Below the pieces are notes generated by a model. It was not told the DNA's origin. It saw only the letters and a program-made list of their open reading frames with translations, and did not search any database. A stretch of 64,000 bases of DNA from Hippasteria phrygiana. Its lineage: Eukaryota > Echinodermata > Asteroidea > Valvatida > Goniasteridae. Positions 50,046-61,733 of this stretch are shown here, piece after piece. Location of the stretch: contig JAZGUH010000116.1 in NCBI GenBank assembly GCA_037893225.1, forward strand, positions 2,790,001 through 2,854,000. Reading direction: 5' to 3'. Every line of letters begins with the position of its first letter. The stretch's first letter is position 1. Both the position numbers and the translations under genes were made by a program.

Positions 50046-51447
50046 GTGTGCGTTCTTCCGATTCTGTATTGTGACTGCTTAACGTTTGCCATATTTTCAG
50101 ATGAACGCCCCTCCTTTCCCTGTTCATCATTGAATGGGATATTGACCAAATCCACTAATTTTTACACTGATGGGTAGCTTAGATATAGCGCAACAATTTC
50201 AGACCATCGCCAGCTTCACAGCGTTAGAACTCTTCGAGAAAATTCAAACCTCGCAACAAATTTCTTCCTGTGAACTCTTTGTGCGTTCTTCCGTTTACTG
50301 TATTGAACTGTTTAACGTTTGCCACATTTTCAGATGAACGCCCCTCCTTTCCCTGTTCATAATTGAATGGGATATTGACCAAATCCAGCAATTTTCACAC
50401 GTATGGGTAGCTTAGATCTAGCGCAACAATTTCAGACCATCGCCAGCTTCACAGCGTTATAACTCTTCGAGAAAATTCAAACCTCGCAACTAATTTCTTC
50501 CCGTGAACTCTGTGTGCGTTCTCCCGTTTACTGCATTGTGGCTGCTTAACGTTTGCCAAATTTTCAGATGAACGCCCCTCCTTTCCCTGTTCATAATTGA
50601 ATGGTATATTGACCAAATCCAGTAATGTTTACACTTATGGGTAGCTTAGATCTAGCGCAACAATTTCAGACCATCGCCAGCTTCACAGCGTTAGAACTCT
50701 TCGAAAAAATTCAAACCTCGCAACTAATTTCTTCATGTGAACTCTGTGTCCGTTCTCCCGTTTACTGCATTGTGACTGCTTAACGTTTGCCACATTTTCA
50801 GATGAACGCCCCTCCTTTCCCTGTTCATAATTGAATGGGATATTGACCAAATCCAGTACTTTTCACACGTATGGGTAGCTTAGATATAGCGCAACAATTT
50901 CAGACCATCGCCAGCTTCACAGCGTTAGAACTCTTCGAGAAAATTCAAACCTCGCAACAAATTTCTTCCTGTGAACTCTGTGGACGTTCTTCCGTTTACT
51001 GTATTGTAACTGTTTAACGTTTGCCACATTTTCAGATGAACGCCCCTCCTTTCCCTGTTCATAATTGAATGGGATATTGACCAAATCCAGCAACTTTCAC
51101 ACTTATGGGTAGCTTAGATCTAGCGCAACAATTTCAGACCATCGCCAGCTTCACAGCGTTAGAACTCTTCGAGAAAATTCAAACCTCGCAACAAATTTCT
51201 TCCTGTGAACTCTGTGTGCGTTCTTCCGTTTACTGTATTGTAACTGTTTAACGTTTGCCACATTTTCAGATGAACGCCCCTCCTTTCCCTGTTCATAATT
51301 GAATGGGATATTGACCAAATCCAGTAATTTTCACACGTACGGGTAGCTTAGATATAGCGCAACAATTTCAGACCATCGCCAGCTTCACAGCGTTAGAACT
51401 CTTCGAGAAAATTCAAACCTCGCAACAAATTTCTTCCTGTGAACTCT
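50046..51447 (+). repeat. P unit without the TTTCATCC mark
   Basis: 1,402 bp, g-h-i-j-k-f. The h and k monomers here have TTTCAG in place of the usual TTTGAG, a variant pair also found at 43270/43737 and 55655/56356, so these form a second P lineage. Confidence 0.83.
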
Positions 51448-52849
51448 GTGTGCGTTCTTCCGATTCTGTATTGTGACTGCTTAACGTTTGCCATATTTTC
51501 AGATGAACGCCCCTCCTTTCCCTGTTCATCATTGAATGGGATATTGACCAAATCCACTAATTTTTACACTGATGGGTAGCTTAGATATAGCGCAACAATT
51601 TCAGACCATCGCCAGCTTCACAGCGTTAGAACTCTTCGAGAAAATTCAAACCTCGCAACAAATTTCTTCCTGTGAACTCTTTGTGCGTTCTTCCGTTTAC
51701 TGTATTGAACTGTTTAACGTTTGCCACATTTTCAGATGAACGCCCCTCCTTTCCCTGTTCATAATTGAATGGGATATTGACCAAATCCAGCAATTTTCAC
51801 ACGTATGGGTAGCTTAGATCTAGCGCAACAATTTGAGACCATCGCCAGCTTCACAGCGTTATAACTCTTCGAGAAAATTCAAACCTCGCAACTAATTTCT
51901 TCCCGTGAACTCTGTGTGCGTTCTCCCGTTTACTGCATTGTGGCTGCTTAACGTTTGCCAAATTTTCAGATGAACGCCCCTCCTTTCCCTGTTCATAATT
52001 GAATGGTATATTGACCAAATCCAGTAATGTTTACACTTATGGGTAGCTTAGATCTAGCGCAACAATTTCAGACCATCGCCAGCTTCACAGCGTTAGAACT
52101 CTTCGAAAAAATTCAAACCTCGCAACTAATTTCTTCATGTGAACTCTGTGTCCGTTCTCCCGTTTACTGCATTGTGACTGCTTAACGTTTGCCACATTTT
52201 CAGATGAACGCCCCTCCTTTCCCTGTTCATAATTGAATGGGATATTGACCAAATCCAGTACTTTTCACACGTATGGGTAGCTTAGATATAGCGCAACAAT
52301 TTCAGACCATCGCCAGCTTCACAGCGTTAGAACTCTTCGAGAAAATTCAAACCTCGCAACAAATTTCATCCTGTGAACTCTGTGGACGTTCTTCCGTTTA
52401 CTGTATTGTAACTGTTTAACGTTTGCCACATTTTCAGATGAACGCCCCTCCTTTCCCTGTTCATAATTGAATGGGATATTGACCAAATCCAGCAACTTTC
52501 ACACTTATGGGTAGCTTAGATCTAGCGCAACAATTTGAGACCATCGCCAGCTTCACAGCGTTAGAACTCTTCGAGAAAATTCAAACCTCGCAACAAATTT
52601 CTTCCTGTGAACTCTGTGTGCGTTCTTCCGTTTACTGTATTGTAACTGTTTAACGTTTGCCACATTTTCAGATGAACGCCCCTCCTTTCCCTGTTCATAA
52701 TTGAATGGGATATTGACCAAATCCAGTAATTTTCACACGTACGGGTAGCTTAGATATAGCGCAACAATTTCAGACCATCGCCAGCTTCACAGCGTTAGAA
52801 CTCTTCGAGAAAATTCAAACCTCGCAACAAATTTCTTCCTGTGAACTCT
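51448..52849 (+). repeat. P unit with TTTCATCC mark, third copy
   Basis: 1,402 bp, g-h-i-j-k-f, TTTCATCC at 52364, h and k with TTTGAG. It follows another P unit directly, so the P/Q alternation is broken here. Confidence 0.84.
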
Positions 52850-55421
52850 GTGTGCGTTCTTCCGATTCTGTATTGTGACTGCTTAACGTTTGCCATATTT
52901 TCAGATGAACGCCCCTCCTTTCCCTGTTCATCATTGAATGGGATATTGACCAAATCCACTAATTTTTACACTGATGGGTAGCTTAGATATAGCGCAACAA
53001 TTTCAGACCATCGCCAGCTTCACAGCGTTAGAACTCTTCGAGAAAATTCAAACCTCGCAACAAATTTCTTCCTGTGAACTCTTTGTGCGTTCTTCCGTTT
53101 ACTGTATTGAACTGTTTAACGTTTGCCACATTTTCAGATGAACGCCCCTCCTTTCCCTGTTCATAATTGAATGGGATATTGACCAAATCCAGCAATTTTC
53201 ACACGTATGGGTAGCTTAGATCTAGCGCAACAATTTCAGACCATCGCCAGCTTCACAGCGTTAGAACTCTTCGAAAAAATTCAAACCTCGCAACTAATTT
53301 CTTCATGTGAACTCTGTGTCCGTTCTCCCGTTTACTGCATTGTGACTGCTTAACGTTTGCCACATTTTCAGATGAACGCCCCTCCTTTCCCTGTTCATAA
53401 TTGAATGGGATATTGACCAAATCCAGTAATTTTCACACGTATGGGTAGCTTAGATATAGCGCAACAATTTCAGACCATCGCCAGCTTCACAGCGTTAGAA
53501 CTCTTCGAGAAAATTCAAACCTCGCACCTAATTTCTTCCCGTGAACTCTGTGTGCGTTCTCCCGTTTACTGCATTGTGACTGCTTAACGTTTGCCACATT
53601 GTCAGATGAACGCCCCTCCTTTCCCTGTTCATAATTGAATGGGATATTGACCAAATCCAGCAATTTTCACACGTATGGGTAGCTTAGATCTAGCGCAACA
53701 ATTTGAGACCATCGCCAGCTTCACAGCGTTAGAACTCTTCGAGAAAATTCAAACCTCGCAACAAATTTCTTCCTGTGAACTCTGTGTGCGTTCTTCCGTT
53801 TACTGCATTGTAACTGTTTAACGTTTGCCACATTTTCAGATGAACGCCCCTCCTTTCCCTGTTCATAATTGAATGGGATATTGACCAAATCCAGCAATTT
53901 TCACACGTATGGGTAGCTTAGATCTAGCGCAACAATTTGAGACCATCGCCAGCTTCACAGCGTTATAACTCTTCGAGAAAATTCAAACCTCGCAACTAAT
54001 TTCTTCCCGTGAACTCTGTGTGCGTTCTCCCGTTTACTGCATTGTGGCTGCTTAACGTTTGCCAAATTTTCAGATGAACGCCCCTCCTTTCCCTGTTCAT
54101 AATTGAATGGTATATTGACCAAATCCAGTAATGTTTACACTTATGGGTAGCTTAGATCTAGCGCAACAATTTCAGACCATCGCCAGCTTCACAGCGTTAG
54201 AACTCTTCGAAAAAATTCAAACCTCGCAACTAATTTCTTCCTGTGAACTCTGTGTGCGTTCTCCCGTTTACTGCATTGTGACTGCTTAACGTTTGCCACA
54301 TTGTCAGATGAACGCCCCTCCTTTCCCTGTTCATAATTGAATGGGATATTGACCAAATCCAGTAATTTTCACACGTATGGGTAGCTTAGATATAGCGCAA
54401 CAATTTCAGACCATCGCCAGCTTCACAGCGTTAGAACTCTTCGAGAAAATTCAAACCTCGCAACTAATTTCTTCCCGTGAACTCTGTGTGCGTTCTCCCG
54501 TTTTCTGCATTGTGGCTGCTTAACGTTTGCCAAATTTTCAGATGAACGCCCCTCCTTTCCCTGTTCATAATTGAATGGTATATTGACCAAATCCAGCAAT
54601 TTTCACACGTATGGGTAGCTTAGATCTAGCGCAACAATTTCAGACCATCGCCAGCTTCACAGCGTTAGAACTCTTCGAGAAAATTCAAACCTCGCAACAA
54701 ATGTCTTCCTGTGAACTCTGTGTGCGTTCTTCCGTTTACTGTATTGTAACTGTTTAACGTTTACCAAATTTTCAGATGAACGCCCCTCCTTTCCCTGTTC
54801 ATAATTGAATGGGATATTGACCAAATCCAGTAATTTTCACACGTATGGGTAGCTTAGATATAGCGCAACAATTTCAGACCATCGCCAGCTTCACAGCGTT
54901 AGAACTCTTCGAGAAAATTCAAACCTCGCAACAAATTTCTTCCTGTGAACTCTGTGGGCGTTCTTCCGTTTACTGTATTGTAACTGTTTAACGTTTGCCA
55001 CATTTTCAGATGAACGCCCCTCCTTTCCCTGTTCATAATTGAATGGGATATTGACCAAATCCAGCAACTTTCACACTTATGGGTAGCTTAGATCTAGCGC
55101 AACAATTTGAGACCATCGCCAGCTTCACAGCGTTAGAACTCTTCGAGAAAATTCAAACCTCGCAACAAATTTCTTCCTGTGAACTCTGTGTGCGTTCTTC
55201 CGTTTACTGTATTGTAACTGTTTAACGTTTGCCACATTTTCAGATGAACGCCCCTCCTTTCCCTGTTCATAATTGAATGGGATATTGACCAAATCCAGTA
55301 ATTTTCACACGTACGGGTAGCTTAGATATAGCGCAACAATTTCAGACCATCGCCAGCTTCACAGCGTTAGAACTCTTCGAGAAAATTCAAACCTCGCAAC
55401 AAATTTCTTCCTGTGAACTCT
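52850..55421 (+). repeat. Eleven-monomer unit (g-h-a-b-y-i-b-c-d-e-f)
   Basis: 2,572 bp, 11 x 234 minus two. Starts: 52850, 53083, 53316, 53550, 53784, 54018, 54252, 54486, 54720, 54954 and 55188. It is the same length as the g-to-g interval 11227-13798 in region I, but there the order is g-h-l-m-n-a-b-c-d-e-f. Q can be derived from it by removing i-b-c-d-e, which suggests this is closer to the parent arrangement. Confidence 0.84.
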
Positions 55422-58400
55422 GTGTGCGTTCTTCCGATTCTGTATTGTGACTGCTTAACGTTTGCCATATTTTCAGATGAACGCCCCTCCTTTCCCTGTT
55501 CATCATTGAATGGGATATTGACCAAATCCACTAATTTTTACACTGATGGGTAGCTTAGATATAGCGCAACAATTTCAGACCATCGCCAGCTTCACAGCGT
55601 TAGAACTCTTCGAGAAAATTCAAACCTCGCAACAAATTTCTTCCTGTGAACTCTTTGTGCGTTCTTCCGTTTACTGTATTGAACTGTTTAACGTTTGCCA
55701 CATTTTCAGATGAACGCCCCTCCTTTCCCTGTTCATAATTGAATGGGATATTGACCAAATCCAGCAATTTTCACACGTATGGGTAGCTTAGATCTAGCGC
55801 AACAATTTCAGACCATCGCCAGCTTCACAGCGTTATAACTCTTCGAGAAAATTCAAACCTCGCAACTAATTTCTTCCCGTGAACTCTGTGTGCGTTCTCC
55901 CGTTTACTGCATTGTGGCTGCTTAACGTTTGCCAAATTTTCAGATGAACGCCCCTCCTTTCCCTGTTCATAATTGAATGGTATATTGACCAAATCCAGTA
56001 ATGTTTACACTTATGGGTAGCTTAGATCTAGCGCAACAATTTCAGACCATCGCCAGCTTCACAGCGTTAGAACTCTTCGAAAAAATTCAAACCTCGCAAC
56101 TAATTTCTTCATGTGAACTCTGTGTCCGTTCTCCCGTTTACTGCATTGTGACTGCTTAACGTTTGCCACATTTTCAGATGAACGCCCCTCCTTTCCCTGT
56201 TCATAATTGAATGGGATATTGACCAAATCCAGTACTTTTCACACGTATGGGTAGCTTAGATATAGCGCAACAATTTCAGACCATCGCCAGCTTCACAGCG
56301 TTAGAACTCTTCGAGAAAATTCAAACCTCGCAACAAATTTCTTCCTGTGAACTCTGTGGACGTTCTTCCGTTTACTGTATTGTAACTGTTTAACGTTTGC
56401 CACATTTTCAGATGAACGCCCCTCCTTTCCCTGTTCATAATTGAATGGGATATTGACCAAATCCAGCAACTTTCACACTGATGGGTAGCTTAGATCTAGC
56501 GCAACAATTTCAGACCATCGCCAGCTTCACAGCGTTAGAACTCTTCGAGAAAATTCAAACCTCGCAACAAATTTCTTCCTGTGAACTCTGTGTGCGTTCT
56601 TCCGTTTACTGTATTGTAACTGTTTAACGTTTGCCACATTTTCAGATGAACGCCCCTCCTTTCCCTGTTCATAATTGAATGGGATATTGACCAAATCCAG
56701 TAATTTTCACACGTACGGGTAGCTTAGATATAGCGCAACAATTTCAGACCATCGCCAGCTTCACAGCGTTAGAACTCTTCGAGAAAATTCAAACCTCGCA
56801 ACAAATTTCTTCCTGTGAACTCTGTGTGCGTTCTTCCGATTCTGTATTGTGACTGCTTAACGTTTGCCATATTTTCAGATGAACGCCCCTCCTTTCCCTG
56901 TTCATCATTGAATGGGATATTGACCAAATCCACTAATTTTTACACTGATGGGTAGCTTAGATATAGCGCAACAATTTCAGACCATCGCCAGCTTCACAGC
57001 GTTAGAACTCTTCGAGAAAATTCAAACCTCGCAACAAATTTCTTCCTGTGAACTCTTTGTGCGTTCTTCCGTTTACTGTATTGAACTGTTTAACGTTTGC
57101 CACATTTTCAGATGAACGCCCCTCCTTTCCCTGTTCATAATTGAATGGGATATTGACCAAATCCAGCAATTTTCACACGTATGGGTAGCTTAGATCTAGC
57201 GCAACAATTTGAGACCATCGCCAGCTTCACAGCGTTATAACTCTTCGAGAAAATTCAAACCTCGCAACTAATTTCTTCCCGTGAACTCTGTGTGCGTTCT
57301 CCCGTTTACTGCATTGTGGCTGCTTAACGTTTGCCAAATTTTCAGATGAACGCCCCTCCTTTCCCTGTTCATAATTGAATGGTATATTGACCAAATCCAG
57401 TAATGTTTACACTTATGGGTAGCTTAGATCTAGCGCAACAATTTCAGACCATCGCCAGCTTCACAGCGTTAGAACTCTTCGAAAAAATTCAAACCTCGCA
57501 ACTAATTTCTTCATGTGAACTCTGTGTCCGTTCTCCCGTTTACTGCATTGTGACTGCTTAACGTTTGCCACATTTTCAGATGAACGCCCCTCCTTTCCCT
57601 GTTCATAATTGAATGGGATATTGACCAAATCCAGTAATTTTCACACGTACGGGTAGCTTAGATATAGCGCAACAATTTCAGACCATCGCCAGCTTCACAG
57701 CGTTAGAACTCTTCGAGAAAATTCAAACCTCGCAACAAATTTCTTCCTGTGAACTCTGTGTGCGTTCTTCCGATTCTGTATTGTGACTGCTTAACGTTTG
57801 CCATATTTTCAGATGAACGCCCCTCCTTTCCCTGTTCATCATTGAATGGGATATTGACCAAATCCACTAATTTTTACACTGATGGGTAGCTTAGATATAG
57901 CGCAACAATTTCAGACCATCGCCAGCTTCACAGCGTTAGAACTCTTCGAGAAAATTCAAACCTCGCAACAAATTTCTTCCTGTGAACTCTTTGTGCGTTC
58001 TTCCGTTTACTGTATTGAACTGTTTAACGTTTGCCACATTTTCAGATGAACGCCCCTCCTTTCCCTGTTCATAATTGAATGGGATATTGACCAAATCCAG
58101 CAATTTTCACACGTATGGGTAGCTTAGATCTAGCGCAACAATTTGAGACCATCGCCAGCTTCACAGCGTTATAACTCTTCGAGAAAATTCAAACCTCGCA
58201 ACTAATTTCTTCCCGTGAACTCTGTGTGCGTTCTCCCGTTTACTGCATTGTGGCTGCTTAACGTTTGCCAAATTTTCAGATGAACGCCCCTCCTTTCCCT
58301 GTTCATAATTGAATGGTATAATGACCAAATCCAGTAATGTTTACACTTATGGGTAGCTTAGATCTAGCGCAACAATTTCAGACCATCGCCAGCTTCACAG

Positions 58401-58457
58401 CGTTAGAACTCTTCGAAAAAATTCAAACCTCGCAACTAATTTCTTCATGTGAACTCT
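55422..58457 (+). repeat. P unit, then shortened and joining units
   Basis: 55422-56823 is a P unit (1,402 bp; k at 56356 with CACTGATGG). 56824-57757 is a four-monomer unit g-h-i-jf of 934 bp, equal in length to 15201-16134. 57758-58457 is g-h-i' with ATAATGACC at 58319. The sequence g-h-i'-j then leads to GATATAGCTC, the same order as 19173-20011. Confidence 0.83.
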
Positions 58458-61400
58458 GTGTCCGTTCTCCCGTTTACTGCATTGTGACTGCTTAACGTTT
58501 GCCACATTTTCAGATGAACGCCCCTCCTTTCCCTGTTCATAATTGAATGGGATATTGACCAAATCCAGTACTTTTCACACGTATGGGTAGCTTAGATATA
58601 GCTCAACAATTTCAGACCATCGCCAGCTTCACAGCGTTAGAACTCTTCGAGAAAATTCAATCCTCGCACCTAATTTCTTCCCGTGAACTCTGTGTGCGTT
58701 CTCCCGTTTACTGCATTGTGACTGCTTAACGTTTGCCACATTGTCAGATGAACGCCCCTCCTTTCCCTGTTCATAATTGAATGGGATATTGACCAAACCC
58801 AGCAATGTTCACACGTATGGGTAGCTTAGATCTAGCGCAACAATTTCAGACCATCGCCAGCTTCACAGCGTTAGAACTCTTCGAGAAAATTCAAACCTCG
58901 CAACAAATTTCTTTCTCTGAACTCTGTGTGCGTTCTTCCGTTTACTGCATTGTGACTGCTTAACGTTTGCCACATTTTCAGATGAACGCCCCTCCTTTCC
59001 CTGTTCATAATTGAATGGGATATTGACCAAATCCAGTAATTTTCACACGTATGGGTAGCTTAGATATAGCGCAACAATTTCAGACCATCGCCAGCTTCAC
59101 AGCGTTAGAACTCTTCGAGAAAATTCAAACCTCGCAACAAATTTCTTCCTGTGAACTCTTTGTGCGTTCTTCCGTTTACTGTATTGAACTGTTTAACGTT
59201 TGCCACATTTTCAGATGAACGCCCCTCCTTTCCCTGTTCATAATTGAATGGGATATTGACCAAATCCAGCAATTTTCACACGTATGGGTAGCTTAGATCT
59301 AGCGCAACAATTTGAGACCATCGCCAGCTTCACAGCGTTATAACTCTTCGAGAAAATTCAAACCTCGCAACTAATTTCTTCCCGTGAACTCTGTGTGCGT
59401 TCTCCCGTTTACTGCATTGTGGCTGCTTAACGTTTGCCAAATTTTCAGATGAACGCCCCTCCTTTCCCTGTTCATAATTGAATGGTATATTGACCAAATC
59501 CAGTAATGTTTACACTTATGGGTAGCTTAGATCTAGCGCAACAATTTCAGACCATCGCCAGCTTCACAGCGTTAGAACTCTTCGAAAAAAATTCAAACCT
59601 CGCAACTAATTTCTTCCCGTGAACTCTGTGTGCGTTCTCCCGTTTACTGCATTGTGGCTGCTTAACGTTTGCCAAATTTTCAGATGAACGCCCCTCCTTT
59701 CCCTGTTCATAATTGAATGGTATATTGACCAAATCCAGTAATGTTTACACTTATGGGTAGCTTAGATCTAGCGCAACAATTTCAGACCATCGCCAGCTTC
59801 ACAGCGTTAGAACTCTTCGAAAAAATTCAAACCTCGCAACTAATTTCTTCATGTGAACTCTGTGTCCGTTCTCCCGTTTACTGCATTGTGACTGCTTAAC
59901 GTTTGCCACATTTTCAGATGAACGCCCCTCCTTTCCCTGTTCATAATTGAATGGGATATTGACCAAATCCAGTACTTTTCACACGTATGGGTAGCTTAGA
60001 TCTAGCGCAACAATTTGAGACCATCGCCAGCTTCACAGCGTTATAACTCTTCGAGAAAATTCAAACCTCGCAACTAATTTCTTCCCGTGAACTCTGTGTG
60101 CGTTCTCCCGTTTACTGCATTGTGGCTGCTTAACGTTTGCCAAATTTTCAGATGAACGCCCCTCCTTTCCCTGTTCATAATTGAATGGTATATTGACCAA
60201 ATCCAGTAATGTTTACACTTATGGGTAGCTTAGATCTAGCGCAACAATTTCAGACCATCGCCAGCTTCACAGCGTTAGAACTCTTCGAAAAAATTCAAAC
60301 CTCGCAACTAATTTCTTCATGTGAACTCTGTGTCCGTTCTCCCGTTTACTGCATTGTGACTGCTTAACGTTTGCCACATTTTCAGATGAACGCCCCTCCT
60401 TTCCCTGTTCATAATTGAATGGGATATTGACCAAATCCAGTACTTTTCACACGTATGGGTAGCTTAGATATAGCGCAACAATTTCAGACCATCGCCAGCT
60501 TCACAGCGTTAGAACTCTTCGAGAAAATTCAATCCTCGCACCTAATTTCTTCCCGTGAACTCTGTGTGCGTTCTCCCGTTTACTGCATTGTGACTGCTTA
60601 ACGTTTGCCACATTGTCAGATGAACGCCCCTCCTTTCCCTGTTCATAATTGAATGGGATATTGACCAAACCCAGCAATGTTCACACGTATGGGTAGCTTA
60701 GATCTAGCGCAACAATTTGAGACCATCGCCAGCTTCACAGCGTTAGAACTCTTCGAGAACATTCAAACCTCGCAACAAATTTCTTCGTCTGAACTCTGTG
60801 TGCGTTCTTCCGTTTACTGCATTGTGACTGCTTAACGTTTGCCAAATTTTCAGATGAACTCCCCTCCTTTCCCTGTTCATAATTGAATGGGATATTGACC
60901 AAATCCAGTAATGTTTACACTTATAGGTAGCTTAGATCTAGCGCAACAATTTCAGACCATCGCCAGCTTCACAGCGTTAGAACTCTTCGAAAAAATTCAA
61001 ACCTCGCAACTAATTTCTTCATGTGAACTCTGTGTCCGTTCTCCCGTTTACTGCATTGTGACTGCTTAACGTTTGCCACATTTTCAGATGAACGCCCCTC
61101 CTTTCCCTGTTCATAATTGAATGGGATATTGACCAAATCCAGTAATTTTCACACGTATGGGTAGCTTAGATATAGCGCAACAATTTCAGACCATCGCCAG
61201 CTTCACAGCGTTAGAACTCTTCGAGAAAATTCAAACCTCGCACCTAATTTCTTCCCGTGAACTCTGTGTGCGTTCTTCCGTTTACTGCATTGTGACTGCT
61301 TAACGTTTGCCACATTGTCAGATGAACGCCCCTCCTTTCCCTGTTCATAATTGAATGGGATATTGACCAAATCCAGCAATTTTCACACGTATGGGTAGCT

Positions 61401-61733
61401 TAGATCTAGCGCAACAATTTGAGACCATCGCCAGCTTCACAGCGTTAGAACTCTTCGAGAAAATTCAAACCTCGCAACAAATTTCTTCCCGTGAACTCTG
61501 TGTGAGTTCTTCCGTTTACTGTATTGTAACTGTTTAACGTTTGCCAAATTTTCAGATGAACGCCCCTCCTTTCCCTGTTCATAATTGAATGGGATATTGA
61601 CCAAATCCAGTAATTTTCACACGTATGGGTAGCTTAGATATAGCGCAACAATTTCAGACCATCGCCAGCTTCACAGCGTTAGAACTCTTCGAGAAAATTC
61701 AAACCTCGCAACAAATTTCTTCCTGTGAACTCT
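58458..61733 (+). repeat. Region IV: block homologous to 19873-22446
   Basis: Monomers: j with GATATAGCTC (58458), s' (58692), 58926, h (59160), 235-bp i (59393), i (59628), a j/h hybrid (59862), i (60096), j with TTCAATCC (60330), s (60564), T (60798), a (61032), b (61266), v (61500). Up to 59.98 kb it follows 19873-21.4 kb at an offset of 38,585 bp. Two extra monomers then raise the offset to 39,053 bp. The s' monomer has a private CTTTCTCTG near 58911. Confidence 0.84.
59393..59627 (+). repeat. 235-bp i monomer with seven-A run (copy 3)
   Basis: Third and last seven-A monomer (A at 59585-59591), with the same neighbours as the other two: h before it and i after it. It is 34,140 bp from copy 2 and 38,585 bp from copy 1, tying region IV to region II. 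The matching minus-strand open stretch is 59547-59732. Confidence 0.9.
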
